Notes: generated from the sequence alone by a model not told the origin. A stretch of 19,227 nucleotides of DNA from an uncultured Muribaculaceae bacterium (GCA_938039795.1 CALHWU010000196.1:1-19227); one strand, 5' to 3'; shown: positions 1 to 7,507, counted from the first letter of the stretch. A program made the numbers and translations.

Positions 1-154
1 ACTGCGCCACGGCGAAGCCGTCTGAGGTGGAGCAGAGGAACTTGAGCCGCTTCTGGACGCTCTCGGCGGTGTTGTCGCTGACAAGGAAGCACCAGCTCTC
101 GGCGGCACCTCGGCCCACGCGGCCCCGCAGCTGATGCAGCTGGGCCAGGCCGAA
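1..154 (-). other. RecG-type helicase segment fused in frame to Lon
   Basis: On the minus strand this segment encodes the conserved QLHQLRGRVGRG motif of RecG helicase domain 2, followed by a W-C-F-L-V stretch and then RLKFLCSTSDGFAVAQ, corresponding to the RecG region just before its LRGPG motif. Lon has nothing like this. The wording RLKFLCSTSDGFAVAQ reminds me of Clostridia/Oscillospirales RecG more than of Bacteroidota RecG, which suggests foreign origin. That judgement is from memory of family sequences, not from an alignment. The switch falls at an F-G-L tripeptide that both families have at this point, so a short shared nucleotide string could have misled an assembler. Confidence 0.8.
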
Positions 155-1186
155 ATGATCGGCGTCGAGCACTTCGCGTGCATGAGCTATGTCAGTGACC
201 GGCTCGTCAGTCTTGCCCCAGGGGAGGTCGGTCAGGAGTTCGAGATAGGAGAGCTGCACCGAATAGTCGGGGCTCTGGGGAGCATAGCGCGAGAGTTTTG
301 ACAGTTCGCGCTCGAAAATCTTCATTACCGTCTCGGGCATGGTCAGCTCCGACGCTTTTTTGCGGAGGTTGGCTGCGTCGGCGTCGGGTCCTTCGTCGCC
401 ATAAAGCTCCTCGCGTATCGATTCAAGCTGCTGTTGCAGGAACACATTACGCTGCTGATCCGATATTTTCTGGCGTGTGCGGTCATGAATGCTCTGCGCT
501 ATGTCGAGCATCTGCTCGCTGCGGGCCATGTTGGTAAGGAGGCGGTAGGCGCGTTCCTTTATGCGCGGCGTGGCAAGGATCTCTGTCTTTGCACTTACGG
601 GGAGCGGCATATGTGTGGCGATAAGGTTGATGAGCAGTGTCGGATCGGAAATGTCAACGATGTTAAGCACCATCTCTGGAGGCGCTTCCGTGGTTTTCTT
701 CACTATTTTCACCGCGGTATCCCTGACGGTGTTTACGAGCGCCACCATCTCCTTGTCTGTCATGCGTGCCGAAGTCTCGCGTATGGGTTTCACAGAGGCT
801 TCAAGAGCTCCAGGAATAGAATCCATGCTTCTGACGCCGAGGATCCTGAATTTGCCATGCGCACGCACTATAGCTGTGGTTTTATCATCGGGCATCTCAA
901 GCACCTTCACCACTTCGGCCATCACGCCGTAGTCACATAGCTGATCGGTGGGGAATTCCACTTCGGGATCAGTCTGAGCGACTACGCCGATATAAGTGTG
1001 GCGTTCGGCTGCCATTTTGGCAAGCTCGCGCGAAAATTCACGTCCGAGACTGATAGGTATTGTCACGCCCGGGAATAATACAAGATCCCGGGTGGTAAGC
1101 AGAGGCAGATTGTTGAAGTCGGGTTCGGCCATTTTTGATGAATTGTCGATCTCGATCTGGCCTACGGTCACTATTTCTTTGTTCAT
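1..1186 (-). CDS. lon: Lon protease N-terminal part, 3' end replaced by RecG-like sequence (partial)
   Basis: The gene reads leftward from the ATG at 1186 and runs off the window edge. Residues about 30-230 match the Lon N-terminal substrate-recognition domain (LPLLTTRDLVLFPGVTIPI near the start). They are followed by the helical linker with the hallmark QQRNVFLQQQLESIREEL and then SPDYSVQLSYLELLTDLPWG, which in Lon leads directly into the AAA+ ATPase module. Lon is an ATP-dependent cytosolic protease that degrades misfolded and regulatory proteins. Here the reading frame stays open, but from about residue 345 (near position 154) the protein becomes RecG-like (FGLAQLHQLRGRVGRG) where Lon should continue toward its Walker A. 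No Lon ATPase or Ser-Lys protease residues are therefore present. Identity of the first 344 residues is very secure; whether the fusion is biological is doubtful. The start is supported by the promoter-like gap upstream. Confidence 0.9.
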   Translation of the reverse strand, partial: MNKEIVTVGQIEIDNSSKMAEPDFNNLPLLTTRDLVLFPGVTIPISLGREFSRELAKMAAERHTYIGVVAQTDPEVEFPTDQLCDYGVMAEVVKVLEMPDDKTTAIVRAHGKFRILGVRSMDSIPGALEASVKPIRETSARMTDKEMVALVNTVRDTAVKIVKKTTEAPPEMVLNIVDISDPTLLINLIATHMPLPVSAKTEILATPRIKERAYRLLTNMARSEQMLDIAQSIHDRTRQKISDQQRNVFLQQQLESIREELYGDEGPDADAANLRKKASELTMPETVMKIFERELSKLSRYAPQSPDYSVQLSYLELLTDLPWGKTDEPVTDIAHAREVLDADHFGLAQLHQLRGRVGRGAAESWCFLVSDNTAESVQKRLKFLCSTSDGFAVAQ

Positions 1187-1315
1187 CTGTGGAGTCTCGT
1201 GAAGGATTCTGTTGTTGAATATGGATTGTAGTTTGGTAAAGTCGATGATGTGAAGAAGAGAGGAGCACGGATCATCATTCCGCAAGCTGGAGTTTCACCG
1301 ACTGTTTTTACCTTG

Positions 1316-1323
1316 CAAATATA
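1316..1323 (-). promoter_or_regulatory. Candidate -7 box for lon
   Basis: Read on the minus strand this is TATATTTG, an exact match to the Bacteroidota -7 consensus TAnnTTTG. It lies about 130 bases upstream of the lon ATG. No TTTG -33 box is found at the usual 19-21 base spacing, so only half of the promoter is supported. I see no convincing heat-shock operator. Confidence 0.35.
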
Positions 1324-1405
1324 GTGCCAAAATGCCTTCTGGCAGTTGTCCGGAACTCTAATCATTATGAAATTTTCAAAATTATGTTGTAAAACATATC
1401 GTTCA

Positions 1406-1439
1406 TTTGGCTCTCTTCCGTGGATTATTCCTACATTGC
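1406..1439 (+). promoter_or_regulatory. Weak promoter candidate for fusA2
   Basis: A TTTG at 1406-1409 is followed 22 bases later by TACATTGC (1432-1439), an imperfect TAnnTTTG box. Transcription from here would give a leader of roughly 60 bases before the fusA2 ATG. The spacing is slightly long and the -7 box has two mismatches. Confidence 0.3.
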
Positions 1440-1453
1440 ACTCCCAAATTCCG

Positions 1454-1469
1454 GTGCATAGAGATGCAC
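1454..1469 (+). repeat. Small hairpin in the fusA2 leader
   Basis: GTGCAT and ATGCAC form a perfect 6-bp inverted repeat around an AGAG loop, ending about 34 bases before the fusA2 start codon. It would lie inside the leader of a transcript from the promoter candidate just upstream. It could affect mRNA stability or translation, or be chance. Confidence 0.3.
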
Positions 1470-1503
1470 ATCAATGAAAAACTATTAAAACACCTCTAAT
1501 AAC

Positions 1504-3660
1504 ATGAAGGTTTATCAGACCAACGAAATCAAAAACATTGCCCTTCTCGGTAGCAAGGGCTCGGGTAAAACCACACTCGCGGAGTCGATGCTCTACGAGT
1601 GTGGAGTGATAAAACGCCGCGGTACAGTCGAAGCCAACAATACGGTGTGCGACTATTTCCCCGTGGAAAAGGAGTATGGCTACTCCGTGTTCTCAAGTAT
1701 TTTTTATGCTGAATTCCTCGGCAAGAAACTCAATGTGATCGACTGCCCGGGAGCTGACGATTTCGTCGGCAACGCCATCACGGCTCTCAATGTCACCGAT
1801 ACAGGACTCATCCTCGTCGACGCTCAGTACGGAGTTGAAGTGGGCACGCAGAATGTTTTCCGCACATGTGCCAAGCTTAACAAACCGGTGATCTTCGCTC
1901 TCAACCAGCTTGACGGCGAGAAAGCTGAATACGACAACGTCATAGAGCAGATGCGCGAGATCTTCGGCAATAAGGTCGTGCCTATCCAGTATCCGCTCAA
2001 CGTCGGCCCAGGCTTCAATGCCATGATCGACGTGCTTCTGATGAAGAAGTATTCATGGGGCCCGGATGGCGGTGTGCCCGTCATCGAGGATATTCCTGAA
2101 GAGGAGCGCGAGCGCGCCCAGGAGCTTCATCGTCAGCTCGTGGAGGCGGCGGCTGAAAACGACGAGTCGCTGATGGAGAAGTTCTTTGAGGAGGAGCATC
2201 TGACGGAGGACGAGATGCGTCTGGGTATCCGCAAGGGGCTCGTTGACCGTTCCATATTCCCGGTGTTCTGCGTGAGCGCCCTCAAGGACATGGGCGTCCG
2301 CCGCATGATGGAGTTCCTCGGCAATGTTGTTCCCTTTGTGGAGGATATGCCGGCGCCGGTCGATTCTGCCGGCGAGGAAGTAAAACCCGACAGCGACGGG
2401 CCGCTCAGCATCTATATGTTCAAAACCACTGTCGAACCGCATATCGGCGAGGTGAGCTACTTCAAGGTGATGTCTGGCACGCTCGTTCCGGGCGTCGACC
2501 TCGACAACGTCAGCCGTGGCAGCAAGGAGCGTATAGCACAGATCTACTGCGTGTGCGGTCAGATCAAGACACAGGTCGACAAGCTCTGCGCAGGCGATAT
2601 CGGCGCCACCGTGAAGCTCAAGGATGCCCGCACGGGCAATACGCTCGACGCCAAGGGTTGCGACTATGCGTTCGACTTCATCAAGTATCCCGCACCCAAA
2701 TATCAGCGGGCAATACGGCCGGTCAACGAGGCCGACGCCGAGAAACTCAGTGTCATCCTCACCCGTATGCATGAGGAGGATCCGACCTGGGAAGTGGAGA
2801 TGTCGAAGGAGCTGAAGCAGACCATTCTCTCGGGTCAGGGCGAATTCCATCTGCGCACTCTCAAATGGCGCGTGGAGAACAACGACAAGCTTCCCATCAT
2901 CTTCGAGGAGCCCCGCATACCGTACCGCGAGACGATCACCAAGGCCGCCCGCGCCGACTACCGTCACAAGAAGCAGTCGGGTGGAGCAGGACAGTTCGGC
3001 GAGGTGCATCTGATCATTGAGCCGTATACCGAAGGCATGCCCGCTCCCACATCATATAAGTTCGGCAATCAGGAATATGTGATGAAGGTGCGCGACACCC
3101 AGGAGATACCTCTCGAATGGGGTGGCAAACTCGTGGTATGCGACTGCATCGTGGGAGGTGCCATTGATTCACGCTTTATCCCCGCGATAGTGAAGGGACT
3201 GATGGACCGCATGGAGCAGGGCCCTCTGACCGGATCGTATGCACGCGACGTCCGCGTATGCATCTACGACGGCAAGATGCATCCCGTCGACTCCAATGAG
3301 ATATCCTTCCGTCTGGCAGGGCGCAATGCCTTCAGCGAGGCATTCCGCAATGCCAATCCCAAGATTCTTGAGCCTATATGCGATGTCGACGTGATGGTGC
3401 CTGCCGACGTGATGGGCGACGTCATGAGTGATCTGCAGGGACGCCGCGCGATGATCATGGGCATGTCGAGCGAGAACGGCTTCGAGAAGATTTCGGCAAA
3501 AGTTCCCCTCAAGGAGATGTCGAGCTACTCTACGGCGCTCAGTTCCATTACCGGCGGACGCTCGTCGTTCACGATGAAGTTCGCTTCATATGAGCTCGTT
3601 CCTTCTGACGTACAGGAGAAACTGCTCAAGGAATACGCTGAAAAGCAGACAGAGGAATGA
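1504..3660 (+). CDS. fusA2: EF-G paralogue (EF-G2), GTPase-impaired translocase
   Basis: This 718-aa protein has full EF-G architecture: G domain at the N-terminus, domain II, then domains III-V with the conserved domain IV segment SGGAGQFGEVHL and a typical EF-G C-terminal region. The P-loop is intact (GSKGSGKT, residues 16-23), but other GTPase motifs deviate. Switch I reads EKEYGYSVFSS where EF-G has the E-R-G-I-T-I element. The G3 motif is DCPG followed by Ala84 where canonical EF-G has its catalytic His. G4 is NQLD (134-137) instead of NKMD. In Bacteroides a second EF-G, EF-G2/fusA2, is known as a paralogue that supports translation without GTP hydrolysis during carbon limitation and gut colonisation. 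The substitutions fit that class. The gene is monocistronic, with a leader hairpin before it and a strong terminator after it. Assignment as an EF-G paralogue is certain; identity with fusA2 is likely. Confidence 0.92.
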   Translation: MKVYQTNEIKNIALLGSKGSGKTTLAESMLYECGVIKRRGTVEANNTVCDYFPVEKEYGYSVFSSIFYAEFLGKKLNVIDCPGADDFVGNAITALNVTDTGLILVDAQYGVEVGTQNVFRTCAKLNKPVIFALNQLDGEKAEYDNVIEQMREIFGNKVVPIQYPLNVGPGFNAMIDVLLMKKYSWGPDGGVPVIEDIPEEERERAQELHRQLVEAAAENDESLMEKFFEEEHLTEDEMRLGIRKGLVDRSIFPVFCVSALKDMGVRRMMEFLGNVVPFVEDMPAPVDSAGEEVKPDSDGPLSIYMFKTTVEPHIGEVSYFKVMSGTLVPGVDLDNVSRGSKERIAQIYCVCGQIKTQVDKLCAGDIGATVKLKDARTGNTLDAKGCDYAFDFIKYPAPKYQRAIRPVNEADAEKLSVILTRMHEEDPTWEVEMSKELKQTILSGQGEFHLRTLKWRVENNDKLPIIFEEPRIPYRETITKAARADYRHKKQSGGAGQFGEVHLIIEPYTEGMPAPTSYKFGNQEYVMKVRDTQEIPLEWGGKLVVCDCIVGGAIDSRFIPAIVKGLMDRMEQGPLTGSYARDVRVCIYDGKMHPVDSNEISFRLAGRNAFSEAFRNANPKILEPICDVDVMVPADVMGDVMSDLQGRRAMIMGMSSENGFEKISAKVPLKEMSSYSTALSSITGGRSSFTMKFASYELVPSDVQEKLLKEYAEKQTEE

Positions 3661-3709
3661 CACTTCCGGTGCGGAGCTGACGAACCGCCCGCATCCGGCC
3701 GACGTTAAT

Positions 3710-3759
3710 ATGATGCAACCCGGCGGCATTTTGGCCTGCGGGGTTGCATCATTTTCTTT
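3710..3759 (+). terminator. Rho-independent terminator after fusA2
   Basis: ATGATGCAACCC (3710-3721) pairs perfectly with GGGTTGCATCAT (3741-3752), a 12-bp stem followed by the pyrimidine-rich tract TTTTCTTTC. It starts 49 bases after the fusA2 stop codon and ends just before the next start codon, so it should separate the two transcripts. Confidence 0.85.
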
Positions 3760-3768
3760 CACGGCAAT

Positions 3769-4185
3769 ATGAAGATATTTCTTCCGGCGACTATGTGCGC
3801 CATGATAATTGCAGCGGCGGCGTGTACGGCGCGTTATGATGCTTCGGAGGCCGACCGGCTGGCGGACAGCATCGAGGCTGACTCGGTCTTCACACAGCAT
3901 GATTACGGTCAGATGATCGATCTGCTCGACGACGGTTACAACTTTATGCGGGTTCACGTGGCGCGTGCGGCATTTGAGAGCGACCCTTCCAAGGCTGTCA
4001 CTGATTTCATAAATTTCATGGGAGATTCCACTCTCAAGGCGGTGGAACGCAACTCCCGGGTCATGATAGAGCGGCTTGAGACGGCTCCGCTTGATAATGC
4101 CAATGCGGCCCGTTTCCGCAAAGTCGTCAGGAAGTATGATCTTCTGCGGCAGTCGCTCTTCTCCGACACGGTGCCGGATAACTAA
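3769..4185 (+). CDS. Small lipoprotein of unknown function
   Basis: The 138-aa product begins with a lipoprotein signal: one Lys after Met, a hydrophobic stretch, and the lipobox A-A-A-C with the acylated cysteine at residue 19. The mature part of about 120 residues is predominantly helical-looking, charged and without further cysteines. I recognise no domain. The ATG lies just downstream of the fusA2 terminator and I see no clear promoter, so it may depend on readthrough or an unseen promoter. Its stop codon overlaps the stop of the convergent aldo/keto reductase by four bases. By signal type it would sit in the inner or outer membrane facing the periplasm; no function can be assigned. Confidence 0.8.
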   Translation: MKIFLPATMCAMIIAAAACTARYDASEADRLADSIEADSVFTQHDYGQMIDLLDDGYNFMRVHVARAAFESDPSKAVTDFINFMGDSTLKAVERNSRVMIERLETAPLDNANAARFRKVVRKYDLLRQSLFSDTVPDN

Positions 4186-5153
4186 AACTGTATCGACTCT
4201 TTCTGGCTTATGTCGGTGATGAGGCGCATTTCGTCCGGCGAAAACGGTCGGGCATCGAGCGCCCGGAGATTGGCGTCGATCTGCGCGGTAGAAGAGGCTC
4301 CGATGATTACCGATGTTACGCGGCTGTCGGCCAGAAGCCATGAAACAGCCATGGCGGCGAGCGTCTGCTCGCGTTCTTTTGCCATGATATCGAGCAAGCG
4401 GGCCGCTTCTACACGCTCTGCCGTCACCTGACTCGATTTCAGAAAGCCGGTAGGTCGCCATGCCCGGCTCCCTTCGGGAATACCATGGAGATATCTGTCG
4501 GTCAGGAGCCCCTGTGCCAAAGGTGAAAAACATACAATACCCGACCCGGCTTCCACTGCCTTGTCGAAATTGGAGCTCATCGCCTTTGTGTCGAATATGG
4601 ATGCCCTGTACTGGCTCACAAGGCATGGCGTTCCGGAGCGGCGGAGGAGATCGTAGGCGGTCTGTTGTTCGGTCGGAGGGTATTTCGATATGCCGGCATA
4701 CAGTGCCTTGCCGCTGCGTACTATATCGGCGAGCGCCTGCATTGTCTCCTCGACCGGTGTCACGCCATCGTACCTATGACTGTAGAATACATCGAAATAG
4801 TCAAGGCCAGTGCGCCGGAGGCTCTGATCGCATGAAGCAATGAGATTCTTGCGCGAACTGCCGTTGCCGTACACTCCGGGCCACATCTCATGCCCGGCTT
4901 TGGAGGATATGAACAGTTCGTCGCGGTGGGTGTGCAGTTCTGTTCGCATGATGCGTCCGAAATTGGTCTCGGCGCTTCCTGGCGAAGGGCCGTAGTTGTT
5001 GGCAAGATCGAAATGGCAGATCCCTTTGTCGAAAGCGTGAAGAAGCATGGCTCTGGCGTTGCCGAAGTTGTCAATGTCGCCGAAGTTGTGCCATAGTCCG
5101 AGCGAGATCTCAGGAAGGAATACGCCGCTGTGGCCGCATTTACGGTAGTTCAT
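4182..5153 (-). CDS. gpr: Aldo/keto reductase, L-glyceraldehyde 3-phosphate reductase type (YghZ/Gpr)
   Basis: This cytosolic NADPH-dependent reductase of about 323 aa matches the AKR14 family of E. coli YghZ (Gpr), which reduces L-glyceraldehyde 3-phosphate and detoxifies aldehydes such as methylglyoxal. Signature stretches include SLGLWHNFG, HFDLANNYGP, PGSAETNFGR, DVFYSHR and a C-terminal SVIIGAS cofactor motif. The catalytic tetrad is visible as Asp49, Tyr54, Lys85 and His126. An upstream in-frame ATG at 5213 would add 20 residues. I prefer 5153 because a promoter with its -7 box at 5190-5197 puts the transcript start downstream of 5213, and MNYRKCGHSG aligns with the core start of the family. 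Proximity to tpiA, which handles the D-triose phosphates, is a plausible functional link. Confidence 0.92.
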   Translation of the reverse strand: MNYRKCGHSGVFLPEISLGLWHNFGDIDNFGNARAMLLHAFDKGICHFDLANNYGPSPGSAETNFGRIMRTELHTHRDELFISSKAGHEMWPGVYGNGSSRKNLIASCDQSLRRTGLDYFDVFYSHRYDGVTPVEETMQALADIVRSGKALYAGISKYPPTEQQTAYDLLRRSGTPCLVSQYRASIFDTKAMSSNFDKAVEAGSGIVCFSPLAQGLLTDRYLHGIPEGSRAWRPTGFLKSSQVTAERVEAARLLDIMAKEREQTLAAMAVSWLLADSRVTSVIIGASSTAQIDANLRALDARPFSPDEMRLITDISQKESIQF

Positions 5154-5189
5154 ATGAAATAACTTTAGTTGTCTGTTTGATCGTCTCGG

Positions 5190-5221
5190 CAAATTTACAT
5201 AATGCCATCCCATTCGCCAAA
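5190..5221 (-). promoter_or_regulatory. Bacteroidota promoter for the aldo/keto reductase
   Basis: On the minus strand TTTG (5221-5218) is followed after exactly 20 bases by TAAATTTG (5197-5190), matching both halves of the Bacteroidota housekeeping consensus with ideal spacing. It implies a leader of about 30 bases before the ATG at 5153 and rules against the upstream ATG at 5213 as the translation start. Confidence 0.75.
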
Positions 5222-5311
5222 TAATCCCGCGATGATAGAGCCGTTCTGAGGGTGATTTTCTGCCGGTAAAAGAATTATCGGGGTAACGGTCAATCGTATT
5301 GTTTTAATTGC

Positions 5312-5342
5312 TAACTTTGCAATTGGAAATTAATAGATTTCC
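5312..5342 (+). promoter_or_regulatory. tpiA promoter -7 box and leader inverted repeat
   Basis: TAACTTTG (5312-5319) matches the -7 consensus and lies 61 bases before the tpiA ATG. No TTTG is found 19-21 bases upstream. Just downstream, GGAAAT (5325-5330) and ATTTCC (5337-5342) form a 6-bp inverted repeat at the predicted 5' end of the transcript, which may form a stabilising hairpin. Confidence 0.5.
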
Positions 5343-5380
5343 TTAATCACGTATTAATCCAATAATCTTAAACAATAGAT

Positions 5381-6133
5381 ATGAGAAAGAAAATCGTAGC
5401 AGGCAACTGGAAGATGAACACCACCCTTGAGGAAGGTGTAGGCCTGGCAAAAGATGTCAATGAGGCTCTCAAGCACGCTGAAGTGGAGTGCGATGTAGTG
5501 ATCTGCGTTCCGTTTACGCATCTGGCTTCGGTCAATGCAGTGATCGACACAAAGCTCGGACTCGGTGCTGAAAACTGCGCCGACCATAAGAGCGGTGCTT
5601 ACACCGGCGAGGTCAGCGCATCAATGGTCGCTTCTACCGGAGCCACATACGTGATCCTCGGCCATTCGGAGCGTCGCCAGTATTACGGCGAGACAGCCGA
5701 GACTCTTAAGGAAAAGGTCGCTCTTGCTCTTGACAACAACCTCACTCCGATCTTCTGCATCGGCGAGGTTCTCGAGCAGCGTGAGAACGGATCGTATCTC
5801 GACGTCGTGAAATCGCAGATCGAGGACGCCCTTTTCGGACTGTCGGCAGCTGAATTCTCGAAGCTCATTCTCGCTTACGAGCCCGTCTGGGCTATCGGTA
5901 CCGGCAAGACTGCCACCGACGACCAGGCACAGGAGATGCACGCCCACATCCGCAGCGTCATCGCCGGCAAGTATGGCAAGGAGATCGCCGACAACACTTC
6001 GATACTCTACGGCGGCTCGTGCAAGCCCTCCAATGCCCGTGCACTCTTCGCTAAGCCCGATGTTGACGGCGGACTGATCGGCGGCGCATCGCTCGACGCT
6101 GAGTCGTTCATGGGCATTGTTACCGCATTCTGA
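5381..6133 (+). CDS. tpiA: Triosephosphate isomerase
   Basis: TpiA interconverts dihydroxyacetone phosphate and glyceraldehyde 3-phosphate in glycolysis and gluconeogenesis. The 250-aa length is normal for this TIM barrel. All hallmarks are present: NWKMN with catalytic Lys11, GHSERR with catalytic His95, the AYEPVWAIGTGKTA stretch with catalytic Glu167 and the flexible loop 6, the YGGS phosphate-binding turn, and the DGGLIGGASL C-terminal phosphate site. A -7 box precedes the gene and a long G+C-rich hairpin follows it. In Bacteroidota tpiA is commonly followed by a SPOR-domain gene and folE, as here. Confidence 0.98.
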   Translation: MRKKIVAGNWKMNTTLEEGVGLAKDVNEALKHAEVECDVVICVPFTHLASVNAVIDTKLGLGAENCADHKSGAYTGEVSASMVASTGATYVILGHSERRQYYGETAETLKEKVALALDNNLTPIFCIGEVLEQRENGSYLDVVKSQIEDALFGLSAAEFSKLILAYEPVWAIGTGKTATDDQAQEMHAHIRSVIAGKYGKEIADNTSILYGGSCKPSNARALFAKPDVDGGLIGGASLDAESFMGIVTAF

Positions 6134-6161
6134 CTGTAAGTCAGCTACGGCCATCATATTT

Positions 6162-6200
6162 CCGGATCGTTCCGCCGGCGGCGGGGCGGTCCGGTTTGTA
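6162..6200 (+). terminator. Terminator-like hairpin after tpiA
   Basis: Bases 6162-6194 fold into a 14-bp stem around a five-base CGGCG loop, uninterrupted if three G-T pairs are allowed, followed by a short T-rich stretch. It begins 28 bases after the tpiA stop codon and lies ahead of the promoter for the next gene. The weak T tract lowers confidence slightly. Confidence 0.65.
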
Positions 6201-6226
6201 TCTGGCGGCTGCAAATATCAGACGCT

Positions 6227-6261
6227 TTTGGCTGCAATTTATCAAAAAAGTAGTAACTTTG
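6227..6261 (+). promoter_or_regulatory. Promoter of the SPOR gene - folE operon
   Basis: TTTG (6227-6230) and an exact -7 box TAACTTTG (6254-6261) are 23 bases apart, slightly longer than usual. The -7 box ends only four bases before the ATG at 6266, so transcription should begin at or next to the start codon, giving little or no leader. Confidence 0.55.
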
Positions 6262-6265
6262 CCGC

Positions 6266-6784
6266 ATGAAAATGACCTCAGACACCACATTCCGCGCTCT
6301 TGCCGTTGCACTCACGGTGGCAGCCTCGGCTCTCGTAGCCAGAAGTCAGGACGATGTAGATATCGTCAGTCACATTACGTCCGACGGCGTCAACCAAGTT
6401 GTCCAGCCGGAGGCGTTGCGGCGTCTGATCGTCAGGGAGCACACAGAGGTGCTGCAGGAGAAGATCGTAGGGGAGGGAAGCGCCGAGACCGACAGCCAGT
6501 CGGTGGCTGCCGTCCGCACCAAGACTGCCGGTTTCAGAGTGCAGGTGTTTTCCGACAATAATCAGCGCACAGCCAAAAACGAAGCCCGTAGCAAAGCCCG
6601 CAATATCGGTGAGCGGTTTCCCGAAATGCGCACATACGTCACCTATACCTCTCCATACTGGCGGCTGAAAGTAGGGGATTTCCGCACACAGCGGGAGGCT
6701 CAGGCCGCCGCCGACGAGATCCGACAGGCATTCCCTTCCTATGGCAAAGAGATACGGGTGGTGCGCGACCGGGTGAACCTTTGA
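6266..6784 (+). CDS. Secreted SPOR-domain protein
   Basis: The 172-aa protein has an N-terminal hydrophobic signal segment (about residues 9-26), a charged linker, and a C-terminal SPOR domain at about 87-170 containing GFRVQVFSD and YWRLKVGDF followed by a helix, the usual pattern. SPOR domains bind denuded septal peptidoglycan, so a periplasmic role in cell-envelope remodelling is likely. A second ATG at 6272 is only two codons downstream and could be the real start, given how close the promoter lies. folE follows after six bases, so the two are probably one transcript despite unrelated functions. Confidence 0.88.
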   Translation: MKMTSDTTFRALAVALTVAASALVARSQDDVDIVSHITSDGVNQVVQPEALRRLIVREHTEVLQEKIVGEGSAETDSQSVAAVRTKTAGFRVQVFSDNNQRTAKNEARSKARNIGERFPEMRTYVTYTSPYWRLKVGDFRTQREAQAAADEIRQAFPSYGKEIRVVRDRVNL

Positions 6785-6790
6785 TAAGGC

Positions 6791-7393
6791 ATGGAATCAG
6801 TAGAATTGCACAATCAGTCACAACCTCTTAGCGATGACGAGGCTATCGCCCGTCTCGCAGAGTGTTACCGTCAGATCATAGAAATTATAGGCGAGGATTC
6901 CACACGTGAAGGACTTCTGCGCACGCCTGTGAGAGCCGCCAAGGCGCTGTGGTATGCCACGGGAGGTTATCGCCGTTCGCTCGAAGAGACTGTGGGCGAC
7001 GCCGTGTTTGAGTGTCAGCAGCGGGAGATGGTGATCGTGAAGGATATAGAGTACTACTCGCTTTGCGAGCATCACATATTGCCCTTTTTCGGCCATGTGT
7101 CGGTCGGTTACCTTCCAAAAGGAAAGATACTCGGGCTGAGCAAGCTTGCACGCATCGTGGATCTGTATGCGCGGCGGCTGCAGGTGCAGGAGCGCCTGAC
7201 CGACGAGATTTGTCAGGCGGTAGCACGGGTGCTTCCCACCGACGGAGTGATGGTCAGCATATCGGGCGAACATCTCTGCATGAAGATGCGTGGCGTCGAA
7301 AAGCAGGATTCTGCCACTGTCACCATCGCCACCTCAGGCCGCTTCGCCACCGACCCCTCCCTCCGCGCAGAATTCCTCGCAGCCATCCGCTGA
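6791..7393 (+). CDS. folE: GTP cyclohydrolase I
   Basis: FolE converts GTP to 7,8-dihydroneopterin triphosphate, the first step of tetrahydrofolate (and queuosine precursor) synthesis. The 200-aa length is typical. The motif STREGLLRTPVRAAKALW is conserved. The zinc ligands are visible as Cys92 and His95 in SLCEHHILPF and Cys163 in GEHLCMKMRGVEKQ; His94 and His161 correspond to the catalytic histidines. The KILGLSKLARIVDLYARRLQ-like segment is also characteristic. It lies six bases downstream of the SPOR gene. The coding style is that of the housekeeping part of the window, and this gene marks its right end. Confidence 0.97.
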   Translation: MESVELHNQSQPLSDDEAIARLAECYRQIIEIIGEDSTREGLLRTPVRAAKALWYATGGYRRSLEETVGDAVFECQQREMVIVKDIEYYSLCEHHILPFFGHVSVGYLPKGKILGLSKLARIVDLYARRLQVQERLTDEICQAVARVLPTDGVMVSISGEHLCMKMRGVEKQDSATVTIATSGRFATDPSLRAEFLAAIR

Positions 7394-7431
7394 CATTCCG
7401 CTTCACCAGATTTAGACTTTTATCCCGATTT

Positions 7432-7459
7432 ATTATAGCTTTCAGGTGTAGGCTATAAT
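7432..7459. repeat. 8-bp perfect inverted repeat with 12-base loop after folE
   Basis: ATTATAGC (7432-7439) and GCTATAAT (7452-7459) are perfect complements separated by 12 bases. The site begins 38 bases after the folE stop. It lacks a T tract on either strand, so it is at best a weak terminator. It could instead be a protein-binding site or an mRNA 3' end structure. Confidence 0.5.
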
Positions 7460-7507
7460 GAAAAACAGATTGGAGACAGACTGAGTCCATTTAATTCCAA
7501 TATGCTT

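Larger units (their letters stand above)
1187..1503. other. Divergent intergenic region between lon and fusA2
   Basis: About 317 bases without a credible gene separate the two divergently read genes. The region is AT-richer than the flanking coding DNA. It holds a TATATTTG -7-like box for lon, a weaker promoter candidate for fusA2 and a small hairpin in the fusA2 leader, each listed separately. The short open frames that cross it have no recognisable composition or domain. Confidence 0.7.

Noticed and set aside
434..940. Plus-strand 168-codon frame opposite lon
   Set aside because: It is antisense to the well-conserved Lon N-terminal domain.
2053..3009. 318-codon open frame on the minus strand inside fusA2
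   Set aside because: It is the antisense of a strongly conserved EF-G coding region; its protein is rich in His/Leu/Arg with no domain, as expected from antisense of biased codons.
3586..4626. 346-codon open frame on the minus strand over the fusA2 end, lipoprotein and reductase
   Set aside because: It crosses the fusA2 terminator and lies out of frame with two better-supported genes; its composition is Arg/His-rich and matches nothing.
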